Notes: generated by a model from the sequence alone, not told the origin. A stretch of DNA of 44,224 bases from an uncultured SAR116 cluster alpha proteobacterium (GCA_902596655.1 CACJUX010000017.1:1-44224); one strand, 5' to 3'; positions 15,411 through 25,430 are shown, counted from the stretch's first letter. Numbers and translations: made by a program.

Positions 15411-16376
15411 ATGGCAATTTTTGATCCTTTTAAACTACACCCTGCAAATCCTTATCATCTTGATTATAGTGGTTTGGACAGAGATGACGTCAGCCGTAAA
15501 TCACCCAGATTACTTGGTAAATTATTATCTAATCCAAAAACCAAATTTGTACCAGTCTGGCGTTCCCAAAATTTTTTTTCTAAACAAGGAAGGCCGCTAT
15601 CTGCAATGCGCGTGCTTAACTTAAAAAATGTTTCAAGATTTATTGATACGGCGGAAATAATCTATTTGGGTCGTGATAGAAATCAAGAGGCACACCTTTG
15701 CATTGATTTATCACAATTTGAACCAGTGATGCTTGATCCGTTGAACAATTTTGGGGTCTTTGGTGATCTTCGACAGGCTGACATTTCGATAAGTGGTGAC
15801 GATGGTTCCATAATGGGATACGCGAGAGCTATGTGCCATTGGCACCAACAAAATAAACATTGCTCTTCTTGTGGCAGTAATACCGTTTCAGCTGATTCAG
15901 GCCACCACAGGAAATGTAAGAAAAATTATTGCGGCACCATACTTTTTCCTCGCACTGATCCGGCTGTCATCATAGCTGTGACGTTTGAAAATCAAATTTT
16001 GCTCGGTAGACAGTCGGACTGGCCAAAAGGCATGTTATCGGTTCTCGCAGGATTTGTGGAGCCTGGTGAAACGCCTGAACATGCTGCAGCTCGTGAGGTT
16101 TTTGAAGAGGCTGGTGTGTTAACTAAAAACATTGTGTATCAATATTCACAGCCTTGGCCATTTCCAGCTTCATTAATGCTAGGTTTTACGGGTGAAGCAG
16201 AGTCCACAGATTTAACTGTGAATACAGATGAGGTCGAAATGGCAGCTTGGTTCACTCGTGAAGAGATTGATCTGTTTGATGTAGGTGATTTTCACCTTCC
16301 AAATAAGTTGTCAATTTCCAGACGTTTGATTGATGACTGGTTGCTGAAAGGCAAGAGCCATAACACTGCAACATGA
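15411..16376 (+). CDS. nudC: NAD(P)H pyrophosphatase NudC
   Basis: NudC hydrolyses NADH to NMNH and AMP, and in some bacteria removes NAD caps from RNA. All hallmarks are present in 321 aa. There is an N-terminal NUDIX-like domain, and a zinc ribbon with Cys151, Cys154, Cys169 and Cys174. The Nudix box is GFVEPGETPEHAAAREVFEE (residues 214-233) continuing AGV. The diagnostic NudC motif SQPWPFPAS is at 246-254. The ATG at 15411 follows AAAAAGG; an in-frame TTG at 15405 is less likely. The gene is monocistronic and convergent with the FAD monooxygenase, with a terminator-like hairpin between them. Confident. Confidence 0.94.
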   Translation: MAIFDPFKLHPANPYHLDYSGLDRDDVSRKSPRLLGKLLSNPKTKFVPVWRSQNFFSKQGRPLSAMRVLNLKNVSRFIDTAEIIYLGRDRNQEAHLCIDLSQFEPVMLDPLNNFGVFGDLRQADISISGDDGSIMGYARAMCHWHQQNKHCSSCGSNTVSADSGHHRKCKKNYCGTILFPRTDPAVIIAVTFENQILLGRQSDWPKGMLSVLAGFVEPGETPEHAAAREVFEEAGVLTKNIVYQYSQPWPFPASLMLGFTGEAESTDLTVNTDEVEMAAWFTREEIDLFDVGDFHLPNKLSISRRLIDDWLLKGKSHNTAT

Positions 16377-16503
16377 ATGCCTGTAGCCAGCCTCAACGAG
16401 TAGTGCATCAATTCGCGTAAGCCATCTTGCAAGCATCCTCGTGGCAAGATGCGGTTCAGTAAAGCACTGCACAATCAGGTCTATAAGCATTTGCTTGATA
16501 GAA

Positions 16504-16527
16504 CTTGCCATTGTTGGCAAGGCTTTT
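16504..16527 (+). terminator. Rho-independent terminator between convergent genes
   Basis: CTTGCCA (16504-16510) and TGGCAAG (16515-16521) form a 7-bp stem with a four-base loop, followed by GC and TTTT. It lies 130 bases after nudC. A second perfect pair CATCTTGC/GCAAGATG (16423-16451) lies between them without a T-run. Confidence 0.5.
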
Positions 16528-16615
16528 AAATCAGCATTTCGAACTGAACAACAAAGCAAATCTGGGTCTAGAAGTTGCCCCGTTCTGATATATGACAATC
16601 GACTATCAGTGAAAA

Positions 16616-18496
16616 TCAAGTTTGCTCTATCATGAAGCCATCAAAAAATTTGCATACGCCAGTCCAATCAGTTAACGGCATCATCGCCGCCACGTATTGA
16701 TCAGGACGCACAATTATCAGAGCACCAGAGTTTCGGTCTATGCCTCTAGCGTCAAAAATATCTGGCCCCGTTTTGTGGTCTGAACAGAAAATCTTTTCAT
16801 AATCTATCAATCCGAAGCGGCCTTTTTTTGGAAGCAAATGTGATGGTAGCTTACTGATGTCCAATTCATTATGACGCTGTTGAAACACAACCCTAAAATC
16901 TATCGTCGCATCACAATCATCACCTTTTGCCGTATATTTTTGAATTGGACTCTTTGACTCATTATAGAGGAATTTAACTAGTTTGCTGATGACACCCATA
17001 TCTTGACCACAATCATTTTTTTCTGCAAAAGCAAAAATTCGCCAACGCCCATCAGCCTCACAAATGTGACCAAGTTGTACTCGTTTTGCGTCAGCAAGTC
17101 TCACCACAGGAGCCGAGTGAAAGCGCATACCGATCTTCCAACCCACTGCTAGTGACTGGTGTTCATCTGACAGAACAAGAATTGATTTGCCATAACATGT
17201 TTCAACCCCAGCAGTGTAACGCCCAAATTTTTGAAAATAGGTCTGGAACTGATTTTTCCCTTTTTGCCTAAAATTTTTGCTGCTGAACAATTTTGCCATG
17301 TCTCGGTCAAAATCGATTAGCTCTTTAGCAACTGTCTGCCGTTCCTCTGTATAGGTTTTTAGAATCTGTCCGGATGATTGCCTTTTCAATACAGCTGCCA
17401 GCTTCCAGCCGAGATTAAAGCTATCCGCCATACTGACATTCATTCCTTGTCCAGCCTTTGGACTATGCGTATGGCACGCGTCACCTGTAATAAAAATGTT
17501 AGGAAAATCGTTGGCTAACGAGTTACCTCTTGCGTTGTCAAAATGATCACACAGCCTCTGACCCACCTCGTAAACAGAAAACCATGGAATTTGCAAGCAT
17601 TCAAAAGAGTATGGGGCGAATATTTCCTTCACTTTCTTCTTAAGCATTTCCTTAGTAACGTCTCTCTTTGAGCCACGTTCGCCGGATGCCAATTTTCCTA
17701 GCTCTACATACAGCCGCACCAAATAGCCACCTTCGCGGGGAATTATCAAGAGGCTTCCTGCATCAGCTGTTTGGATAGCACATTTCAATCGAATATCTGG
17801 AAAATCAGTAACCGCAAGCACATCCATCACTCCCCAGAGTTGAAGGGTGGATTGTCCGCTGAGTTTTTGACCAATCGAATGACGTACTTTACTTCGAGCA
17901 CCATCACACCCAACAAGAAATTTTGTCCTAATTACCTCTTCCTTTTGACCCTCAAGTTTCAAAAAATGAGCGCTTATTGGATAGTCTTTTTCTCCAGTCA
18001 TCTCAAAGTGTAAGAATTGAGATGCATATTCTGGTGATATTGGTTTTGGCCCATAGCTCATTTTTTCAAGCAAAAGGTCATGGACTCTCGCTTGACTTAA
18101 AATTACATGCGGGAATTCTGAGAGATCATCCTCAACATCCTGAATTCTGTCCACCCGACATATGCGGCCTGTTTTTTCGTTAGGCTTCCAAAAACACGTT
18201 TCGTTAACCCAATAGGACTCACGCAAGATTTCATCGGCAATACCGATAGCCTCAAACATTTCTAGTGACCGACAGGCAATCCCATCAGCCTGCCCGATTT
18301 GAAGGGGATTAAAATTTTGCTCAAAAATTCTCGTTGTGATTTCTTTGTGAGCAGAGAGTTGAGTAGCCAAAATTAAGCCAGCGGGCCCGCTGCCAATAAT
18401 TATGACATCACATCGATTTTTGCGACTACTCTGCTCTGTAACGACTTTGCACTTAAGTGGATCACCACTCTGGAAACCATTTAAATGAAATTGCAT
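16616..18496 (-). CDS. FAD-dependent monooxygenase, phenol hydroxylase / 3-hydroxybenzoate 4-monooxygenase type
   Basis: A class A aromatic hydroxylase of 626 aa. The N-terminal FAD dinucleotide-binding motif is VIIIGSGPAGLILATQL (about residues 31-47), the second FAD motif is FITGDACHTHSPKAGQGMNVSM, and the C-terminal thioredoxin-like domain (about 440-626) is typical of phenol 2-monooxygenase and MobA. The beginning MQFHLNGFQSGDP is the family N-terminus, so I place the start at ATG 18496 rather than at 18544. It would hydroxylate a phenolic substrate with NADPH and O2. No ring-cleavage or other aromatic gene is adjacent, so the substrate and pathway are open. It stands next to a decayed recombinase. 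Confidence 0.85.
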   Translation of the reverse strand: MQFHLNGFQSGDPLKCKVVTEQSSRKNRCDVIIIGSGPAGLILATQLSAHKEITTRIFEQNFNPLQIGQADGIACRSLEMFEAIGIADEILRESYWVNETCFWKPNEKTGRICRVDRIQDVEDDLSEFPHVILSQARVHDLLLEKMSYGPKPISPEYASQFLHFEMTGEKDYPISAHFLKLEGQKEEVIRTKFLVGCDGARSKVRHSIGQKLSGQSTLQLWGVMDVLAVTDFPDIRLKCAIQTADAGSLLIIPREGGYLVRLYVELGKLASGERGSKRDVTKEMLKKKVKEIFAPYSFECLQIPWFSVYEVGQRLCDHFDNARGNSLANDFPNIFITGDACHTHSPKAGQGMNVSMADSFNLGWKLAAVLKRQSSGQILKTYTEERQTVAKELIDFDRDMAKLFSSKNFRQKGKNQFQTYFQKFGRYTAGVETCYGKSILVLSDEHQSLAVGWKIGMRFHSAPVVRLADAKRVQLGHICEADGRWRIFAFAEKNDCGQDMGVISKLVKFLYNESKSPIQKYTAKGDDCDATIDFRVVFQQRHNELDISKLPSHLLPKKGRFGLIDYEKIFCSDHKTGPDIFDARGIDRNSGALIIVRPDQYVAAMMPLTDWTGVCKFFDGFMIEQT

Positions 18497-18544
18497 TGTT
18501 GAAACTCTTTGCTGTATTGAAGAAATAAAACACTCCAATGACAA

Positions 18545-18848
18545 GTATGACAGTGTTTTAATAATACTCTGGCAATTGTCCTCCTAGGGACTTTCCAGTT
18601 TTTCTGTCATTCCTGTAATCAGTGCATATTGATTGCAAATGCGATGAGTAAAATTCTAAGCCCTGCTTAGGTTAGGGTATCCAGATGGTACATATGTCGG
18701 GAATCAATACCGTCCTTGGGCACCACTTCCGAAGCTTAAGGGTCTGCGTGACATGGTTCAAGTAACTGTTTCCTAGAGATTAACATTCTGGAAAAGGAGC
18801 TTGTGTTTCCGAGGTGTGGGTAAGGTCTCCGGTATACTGTTAAAACTG
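18545..18848. other. Intergenic region between monooxygenase and recombinase remnant
   Basis: About 300 bases with no reading frame I can support. They should contain the promoter of the FAD monooxygenase on the minus strand. I see no strong palindrome and no tRNA that would serve as an attachment site. Confidence 0.4.
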
Positions 18849-19935
18849 CATCTGCACATATTACTTCTCTCATGCCATCCCTTCAGATCTTTATCATCGC
18901 TTCCCCAAGCGGAAGATTGAAGTATATCTTCGTACAAAAACAAAGCCTAAAGCTGCAAGATTTGCTGCTACCCTGTTCGACAGGCTGGACCAATAGTAGG
19001 ATAGTCTTCGCATGGAGATGATCTATGCGAAAGAGCTTGGACTGACGGTCTTGCCGGACGCCAATATTAAGGTTGACACATTCTCTCTGTTTGACGCACT
19101 GGCGCTCAATCACCGTCTATGTGGCACAGGTATGATCGGCCTGTTTTTTGAGTCATCAGAGCACAGCATTTGCTGTCTGATAAAATGCTTGGCACATGAC
19201 AGCCTGACATCGCTGTAGGTAGCAGACGCAGGACGGTTCAGGGATTGCCCGTTTGAGCGCGGCATGTCTTCATCATCTGTGAAGCGTTTCTTCTCCTCTG
19301 TGTGGGCAGTCATCAACCTTGCCATCTGAGAACATGGCCTACCGATGACCAATGTGTTCAGCGGCAACTTTGTCTTGGATGGAGAGCTTAAGAAGAATTC
19401 AATGATTAACCTCACCGGTTAGTTGCACTCATCAGTGACACTGGAATGCGCCTCAGTAAAACAACAGGGCTTGCTAGAGAAGACATCGTGCTGGATGCAG
19501 ATATTCCCCGTGTTATAATCCGTCCGCATCCCTCGAGACGACTGAAGACGAAAGGCAGTGAGATGATCCTGCTAATTATTGGTGTGTTTCTGTGAGTGTC
19601 TAAAAGGGCTTTAGAAGCATTTCAAAACTCCCATTTCCTTTCTCCTCGTTGCTGTGAGGACAAGGCCTGTAAAGCCAACTCAGCCAGCGCTAAACTGAAC
19701 AAGTGGGGGAAGCAGTCCATCGGTGAAAGGCATGTCATGTAAAGCCTCCGTCATTCAATGCTTAAAAGGCTGAAAGCAGTGAACTGCCCATCGGAGATTA
19801 TTGACCAGATAGGTGGTTGGAGAAGTTGAAGGCCGAGGTTCAAGAACTATCATCCGTGGAAACAGTCGCTTGGAGCTTGGAGAGTGATGCCCAGAGGCTG
19901 AGTTCGATGCCTATAAGAAATACGGTCAGTTCTAA
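18849..19935 (+). pseudogene. Decayed tyrosine recombinase (phage-type integrase)
   Basis: An integrase is recognisable across three frames. The N-terminus reads TYYFSHAIPSDLYHRFPKRK and YLRTKTKPKAARFAATLFDR, ending in TAG at about 18993. The reading resumes with MEMIYAKELGL, then KRFFSSVWAVINLAI, then the catalytic region IIRPHPSRRLKTKGSEM, and finally RHSMLKRLKAVNCPSEIIDQ with the last His region, ending FDAYKKYGQF-TAA at 19935. This order and spacing match a full-length integrase of about 350-400 aa. Several stops and frameshifts make it non-functional. The N-terminal half is clearly related to the remnant at 31164-31811. Confidence 0.75.
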
Positions 19936-20246
19936 AAATTACTGCTATTCTCTGCAATCACAAAGATTATAGCAGCCAATCAAAGCGCAAATCTTATCCA
20001 GAACCTAAGTTCCGAGCACCTCACACCACGGACTAGTCTTACTTGTGCTTGTTGAGCGTTGAAATCATATTTCTGGTCAAAAACGGAAAGCTAATTTCTT
20101 GGAGGGAGAGCGTCAAAGTGATATTACTGATCGTCATAACCCACTAGACATTTGATTACCTGCTTTTACACTAAGAAGCCCCCAATAGTGCAATAGGTAA
20201 GACGACAGCTGTTATGATACTGATGGGCCAAATTTTTTGAGGAGAA
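19936..20246. other. Intergenic region upstream of the SxtJ-type cassette
   Basis: 310 bases without a recognisable gene, presumably holding the promoter of the downstream cassette. No att-like direct repeat was spotted by eye. Confidence 0.4.
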
Positions 20247-20654
20247 ATGGCTTTGAATTTTGATGAATTGAAATTGCCATCAAATACAACTTTCGGTTAT
20301 TTTTTTTCAGCATTATTTTTTGGTGTCGCAATATATTTTTTTTTAATGGGTGATTTTTTTTTTACAGCTTCGTTTGGTGTCTTTAGCTCCCTTTTCTTAA
20401 CAATTTCTGTTTTCAACCCAGTCATCCTTGCGCCATTTAATAGGTTATGGATGTTATTGGGTCTGAAACTTGGTCTGATCGTCAATCCCATTATGATGGG
20501 GTTCATTTTTTTTATTTTGATTACGCCTGTTAGCCTTGTCACTCGCGCATTTGGGCGCGACGAGCTACGTTTACGTTTTATAAAAAAAAATAGCTATTGG
20601 ATTCAAAGAGATGGCAATTCTGAATTAAAAAGTTGTTTTAATAAGCAGTTTTAA
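20247..20654 (+). CDS. SxtJ-family membrane protein
   Basis: 135 aa with three hydrophobic segments (about 17-34, 40-62 and 80-98), then FGRDELRLRF and SYWIQRDG. This matches the SxtJ family named after the saxitoxin operon, whose members have LPS-N-FG near the start, NRLW..LG in the middle and R.FGRD..R near the end. It is followed by DUF5989 and a carbamoyltransferase, the usual company of this family in many bacteria that make no saxitoxin. The start ATG 20247 has GAGGAGA upstream. Molecular function is unknown; support of carbamoyl transfer to a membrane or export-linked substrate is inferred from context. Confidence 0.85.
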   Translation: MALNFDELKLPSNTTFGYFFSALFFGVAIYFFLMGDFFFTASFGVFSSLFLTISVFNPVILAPFNRLWMLLGLKLGLIVNPIMMGFIFFILITPVSLVTRAFGRDELRLRFIKKNSYWIQRDGNSELKSCFNKQF

Positions 20655-20773
20655 AAAATGGGTTACCTAATTCAAGTTGGAAGAAAGCTCTGGTTTATTG
20701 GTTTTTTCAAAAATGCTAACAGCCATGACCCAAGAAAATTCTTTACAACAAAGACGCATTTAAGGAGCATAAA

Positions 20774-20922
20774 ATGGAGAATTTGAGGGATTTATGGTCC
20801 TTTTTAAGGATTCGTAAAAAGCTTTGGTTAACTCCAGTTCTATTTTTTTGATATTACTGATTAGCTTATTCGTCACAGTTCAAGGAACTGTGGTTGCGCC
20901 GTTCATTTATACTTTGTTTTAA
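20774..20922 (+). pseudogene. DUF5989-type small membrane protein, frameshifted in a T run
   Basis: ATG 20774 with an ideal AAGGAG site begins MENLRDLWSFLRIRKKLWLT, then PVLFF, then TGA. One base over, the rest of the protein continues: LISLFVTVQGTVVAPFIYTL, ending F-TAA at 20922. The break lies in CTATTTTTTTGATA: eight T instead of seven would restore a 49-aa DUF5989 protein (family about 50 aa). This is a fresh mutation, a slippage site or a sequence error. The gene is the regular partner between SxtJ and the carbamoyltransferase. Confidence 0.8.
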
Positions 20923-20935
20923 AGATTGGTTTAGC

Positions 20936-22741
20936 GTGTATATTTTAGGAATATCTGCTCTTTATCATGACAGTGCGGCTTGCCTTCTGAACAACGGCGA
21001 AATCATTGCTGCCGCTCAAGAGGAGAGGTTTTCAAGAAAGAAGCATGACGCAAGCTTTCCACACAAAGCTATAAAATATTGTTTAGAAATTGGGCAGATA
21101 AGTCCACAGGACATAGCCCATATTGTCTTCTACGAAAAACCTTTTCCTAAATTTGAGCGGTTGTTCGAAACCTACCTGGCTTTTGCACCATTTGGCTTTA
21201 AAAGTTTTATGAAGGTTATGCCAATTTGGATAAAGGACAAGCTATTTCAGAAAGATATGATAATCGAGCATATGAAAGGAGCTTTTGGAGAACAGGTGTG
21301 TTGGGAGAAAAAGATATTATTTTCTGAACACCACTTATCACACGCAGCTAGCGCTTTCTTCCCTTCACCATTTGCGAGTGCTGCAGTGCTAACGCTTGAT
21401 GGTGTTGGAGAGTGGGCGACTGCTTCTTTATCGAAGGCTAGTGGAAATAAAATAGAAATCATCAAAGAGATAATGTTTCCCCATTCCATAGGTCTTTTGT
21501 ATTCTGCATTCACGTATTATTTAGGATTTAAAGTAAATTCTGGTGAGTACAAGGTCATGGGTTTGGCGCCTTATGGTGAACCTAAATACGCAGACCTGAT
21601 AGAAGAAAAACTCGTTAAAGTCGCTGAAGATGGAAGCTTCTGTCTCAACATGAGCTACTTCAACTACGCAACTGGTTTAACAATGACAAACAAAAAATTC
21701 CATAATTTGTTTGGAGGCCCACCGCGGCGTCCTGGGTCAGAGATTACGCTTAAAGATATCGATCTGGCTGCATCTATCCAAAATGTAATTGAAAAAATTA
21801 TCATTAAAATGGGCAAAAATATTGCAGAAATTACCGGTGAAAAAAACCTGTGCCTGGCGGGCGGCGTTGCACTTAATTGTTCCGCTAATGCTGTCCTTGC
21901 AAAAAGCAAATTTTTTGAAAAAATTTGGGTGCAACCAGCTGCTGGCGATGCTGGCGGAGCATTAGGAGCGGCGCTTTGTGTTTGGCACATGCATTACGGG
22001 GAAGAGAAAGCGGTGACTGGAGATGGAGATGGAATGAAAGGTGCGTATCTTGGTCCAGAATTTGATGACGAAGAGGTTCACAATCAACTGAGATTCTGCG
22101 GCGCAAAATTTCAGAAGCTAGCTGATAATGAACTGATCGAGCATGTGGCTTCAGCTCTAGCTAATGAAAAAGCGGTGGGTTGGATGCAAGGGCGGATGGA
22201 GTTTGGTCCCCGTGCTCTTGGTAATCGAAGTATTTTGGCGGACCCCAGATCACCTTCAATGCAAAAACAGTTGAATTTAAAGGTGAAGTATAGGGAAAGC
22301 TTTAGGCCGTTTGCGCCGAGTGTTCTGATTGATGATGTTGAAGAGTGGTACGATTGGAGCGACGACAGTCCTTACATGCTATTTGTTACGAAAATACTGG
22401 AAGAGAAACGTATGCAGATAACTCAATCTGAGAATATGCTTTCCGGTCTAGATAAACTGGATGTGTGTCGCTCAATTGTTCCTGCCGTAACACACGTAGA
22501 TTACTCAGCACGCATTCAAACAGTAGACAATATTCAAAACCCTCGTTTTCACGCCTTAATTTCAAAATTCAAAGAAAAAACAGGATGCCCAATTGTTGTT
22601 AATACTTCATTCAATGTTCGTAGCGAACCGATTGTTTGTACACCTGTGGATGCTTACAAATGTTTTATGGCTACAGAACTAGACGTGCTTGTAATAGGAA
22701 ATTATCTAATGTTGAAAGATGAGCAAGGCTTTCATTTATAA
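20936..22741 (+). CDS. Carbamoyltransferase (NodU/CmcH/SxtI family)
   Basis: 601 aa, full length. These enzymes use carbamoyl phosphate and ATP: the N-terminal YrdC/Kae1-like domain binds carbamoyl adenylate with iron or another metal, and the C-terminal domain completes transfer to a hydroxyl group. Landmarks are ILGISALYHDSAACLL, EHHLSHAASAFFPSPF with the metal-binding His residues, LTLDGVGEWATA, LAGGVALNCSANAV, GDAGGALGAAL, and GRMEFGPRALGNRSILADPR. GTG at 20936 (VYILGISALYHDSA) matches the usual family start; the longer frame from 20894 overlaps the DUF5989 remnant. Its acceptor is unknown; such genes often modify sugars or small secreted molecules. Confidence 0.92.
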   Translation: MYILGISALYHDSAACLLNNGEIIAAAQEERFSRKKHDASFPHKAIKYCLEIGQISPQDIAHIVFYEKPFPKFERLFETYLAFAPFGFKSFMKVMPIWIKDKLFQKDMIIEHMKGAFGEQVCWEKKILFSEHHLSHAASAFFPSPFASAAVLTLDGVGEWATASLSKASGNKIEIIKEIMFPHSIGLLYSAFTYYLGFKVNSGEYKVMGLAPYGEPKYADLIEEKLVKVAEDGSFCLNMSYFNYATGLTMTNKKFHNLFGGPPRRPGSEITLKDIDLAASIQNVIEKIIIKMGKNIAEITGEKNLCLAGGVALNCSANAVLAKSKFFEKIWVQPAAGDAGGALGAALCVWHMHYGEEKAVTGDGDGMKGAYLGPEFDDEEVHNQLRFCGAKFQKLADNELIEHVASALANEKAVGWMQGRMEFGPRALGNRSILADPRSPSMQKQLNLKVKYRESFRPFAPSVLIDDVEEWYDWSDDSPYMLFVTKILEEKRMQITQSENMLSGLDKLDVCRSIVPAVTHVDYSARIQTVDNIQNPRFHALISKFKEKTGCPIVVNTSFNVRSEPIVCTPVDAYKCFMATELDVLVIGNYLMLKDEQGFHL

Positions 22742-22761
22742 AATCGGGGAAATCAACCAAC

Positions 22762-23856
22762 ATGCGTTGGATTAAAATATTCCTATTAAACATATTAATA
22801 ACTTTTGCATTGCTAGGCTCTCTTTTAATATTGCCGCCCGCGGTTTATAGCTCATATCGGTCTCTCAAAGCAGTTTTACCAAGCCGCCTCTCGGATGAGC
22901 GCCCGTTTTTATCATTGTACAAAAACTATGCATGGGCAAAAACCCATTTTGCTGAAATTCGTGAATTAACTACACAATATTATGATTACATAGTTTGGCG
23001 TAGGAATGATTATGTGGGTAAGACAGTATCCATCAAAGATGGATTACGCCAAACCTTTAGTCCAGTTAGCTTAAATGAAAATGGTGAAATATTTTGGTTT
23101 TTTGGTGGTTCGACAACTTGGGGTACAGGAGTAAATGATGACTTAACTTATCCATCGCTATTTGCGAGAAGAAATAATGTCAGTGTTATCAATTTCGGAG
23201 AAACTGGCTATGTTGCACGCCAATCGCTTGCTTATCTCACGAATTATTTAATTAGCAACAATATCAGCGATTTGTCTAACGTTAATGTAGTTTTTTATGA
23301 TGGTGCAAATGACGTGATTCATCGTTGCAGAACAGAAATAAAATCACTGGCTGGTGGTAGAGAGGCCCAAATACAAAGGATTCTAGGGTCGGCTGAAGAA
23401 AAATTTTCGCTGCGCCGGACTTTTCTTCAAATAAAGGATTTTATAAGAGTGGTATTAGAAAAATTTGGGTGGAAACCAATTGCATCTGCCAAAAACTATT
23501 ACGCCTGTGGAGCGGATACCGCGCGCGCTTCCGAAGTTGCAAGGACCCTAGTTGGCATCTGGAAAACCGCATCGCAAATGGTTAGCGCGAGAGGTGGCAA
23601 TTTTGTTGCCATTTTGCAACCAGTAGCTCAAGTAGGGAGTGCAAAAGTAGACTATTTAAAAATGTAGAGTGCCTTAAAAGCCGAATATAATTCAGTGTAT
23701 CCATTGATTGAGACGTATGCTTTTGAGAACAAAATTGATTTTTTAGACCTAACTAGCGTTTATGATGACTGCGGCAATTGCTATATTGACTTTGCTCACG
23801 TGGGTCCGCAAGCTCACCAAATCCTAGTTGAGAGATTGTCAAAAAATTTACTTTAA
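22762..23856 (+). pseudogene. SGNH/GDSL hydrolase interrupted by an in-frame amber codon
   Basis: The full reading is 364 codons: a signal anchor (residues 1-30), then the SGNH domain with the Ser block FFGGSTTWGTG (Ser117), Gly block FGETGY and Asn block YDGANDV. A TAG at 23665-23667 stops translation at residue 301. The same frame then continues without shift to IDFLDLTSVYDDCGNCYIDF and AHVGPQAH, holding the catalytic Asp/His pair (DFAH), and ends at TAA 23854-23856. The 301-aa product would therefore lack two of the catalytic residues. It lies 21 bases after the carbamoyltransferase, as SxtL-type hydrolases do, and probably modified or released an acyl group on the same product. Confidence 0.85.
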
Positions 23857-23921
23857 AGTTCCTCAGTACTGCGGAAAACTTCAGAATTTTTTAATGTAAA
23901 TATTTTTAAAAAAATGGCTCT

Positions 23922-24899
23922 ATGAGCCATCAAACAGCGTTAAGTATTTTGGAGTTGTTTTTCTTGGAATATATAAAAAAAGAATATCGCTCCAAGCTGT
24001 GTTGGGAAGATGGAATTTTGCGAGATGATATCACCCAGCATACTACCCGTGAGGTCGCAGACTTCTATCAAACATCGCCTTTCCCAAATTATCAGGGGTT
24101 TGAAAACAAGGCTTCGTTGACTCGTGTTATATTTGAAAATCAATTTTTGAACGATCTTAAAAACCACATAGGGCTTAACAAAAAAATTGTAGAGGTGGGC
24201 AGCGGTACTAGCCAACTTTCACTCGCTTTGGCGACTGGTACCAACAATTTTGTTCTGGCTATGGACCCAACAATACACTCTTTAAAAATTGGAAGAGATT
24301 TTGCTAGAAAAAACAATATCAATAACGTTGTTTTTTTAAACGCTGATCTTTTTGCAGACCCTATTGAGAATGGCTTCTTTGATGTTGTTTGGTGTAGCGG
24401 AGTTTTGCACCACACCTCGGATCCCGAAAAAGGTTTTGAGATAATCTCTGAATGGGTGATTGACGACGGATTAATCATAATCGGACTCTACAATTCATTT
24501 GGTAGATTAAGAACTAACATTCGTCAGATAATTTTTAGATTATTTGGAAAATCAAATTTTGCAAAACGAATTGTTTCTAAAATGGATCCTTATTTGAGAA
24601 GAGAGTTAAGCGCCGAAAAAAAACAGGCATGGTGGCGAGATCAGTATGAACACCCTATTGAGACAAAATTCACGATAGAAGATGTAATGAGATGGTTTGA
24701 TCAAAACAACGTCGAATTTTTAGGTTCCATTCCATGTGCCACTTTTGAGAGTGATCTAAAGAGTATAAAAGATATGAGGGGTGATAGAGGAACTTATGTG
24801 ACTAGGCTGTATGCCCAACTTGGTATGGTATTTTCAACTTCTGCCGAAGGAGGCTTGTTCATCACTATAGGCCAAAAAAAGAAGCAAAGACGAAATTAA
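23922..24899 (+). CDS. Class I SAM-dependent methyltransferase
   Basis: 325 aa. SAM-binding motif I is IVEVGSGTSQLSLALA (about residues 88-103), an acidic residue follows at AMDPT, motif II/III is GFFDVVWCSGVLHHTSDPEK, and a post-core helical C-terminal part follows. The N-terminal REVADFYQTSPFPNYQGFE is a substrate-side motif seen in a group of methyltransferases associated with sugar or polyketide modification. The ATG at 23922 has no clear ribosome-binding site. It lies 65 bases after the hydrolase and is probably the last gene of the cassette. Methylation of the cassette's product is inferred. Confidence 0.85.
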   Translation: MSHQTALSILELFFLEYIKKEYRSKLCWEDGILRDDITQHTTREVADFYQTSPFPNYQGFENKASLTRVIFENQFLNDLKNHIGLNKKIVEVGSGTSQLSLALATGTNNFVLAMDPTIHSLKIGRDFARKNNINNVVFLNADLFADPIENGFFDVVWCSGVLHHTSDPEKGFEIISEWVIDDGLIIIGLYNSFGRLRTNIRQIIFRLFGKSNFAKRIVSKMDPYLRRELSAEKKQAWWRDQYEHPIETKFTIEDVMRWFDQNNVEFLGSIPCATFESDLKSIKDMRGDRGTYVTRLYAQLGMVFSTSAEGGLFITIGQKKKQRRN

Positions 24900-25430
24900 A
24901 AATGGCAAATGCAAAGCACAAATTTACTCCCCTCAGCCATTTAGATCGGTTGATCACTAGCAAAATCCGATTTTTAATCCGCAATTCCAAAATCTCAGTT
25001 TTCTTCATTGAAAATAATGAAAATTTTTTATCCTCACCTCCAATTTCCAACCAGTAACCAACGTGCAAGCACTGCCGCCCAATAACCATGCCCCCCTCAA
25101 ATAAAAAGGCGATCTAGGCCAGCATTTAAGATGGGCGGCTAGATTAATTTTTCCCTTGGTTTCAAAAATAAGAAAGCTAAAAATAGACGTTACCACCAAG
25201 ACTCGCTCTAGCAGAGAATCAAGAATTCTTTATTTAAGAAATACTGTAGTAAGCCGGGTTTAAAATTCGCAGATTTAAACCAAACGACTTAAGCCTTCAT
25301 AAATTAATTTTACCGCCCTAACGTTGTTTTTAATCTAATTTGGATCAAAGTAAAGCGTTAGACCTGGGATTTGTTTACAAGCTTTGAAGAGTAACGGAAG
25401 CTTTCTTGTAAAAAACAGTCAGACATCAAA
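24900..25430. other. Intergenic region between convergent genes
   Basis: 530 bases between the methyltransferase and DNA ligase genes. I find no coding signal. Complementary words GCCGCCCA (about 25074) and TGGGCGGC (about 25132) lie 50 bases apart. No clear terminator with a T-run is seen. Confidence 0.4.

Noticed and set aside
16311-16619. 102-aa minus-strand frame between nudC and the monooxygenase
   Set aside because: It runs through two inverted repeats and the nudC 3' end, has no recognisable domain, and the region behaves as a convergent terminator zone.
20936-24899. Saxitoxin biosynthesis
   Set aside because: Only accessory Sxt-type families are present. No SxtA-type starter synthase, amidinotransferase or cyclisation genes are in the window, and these accessory families are widespread.
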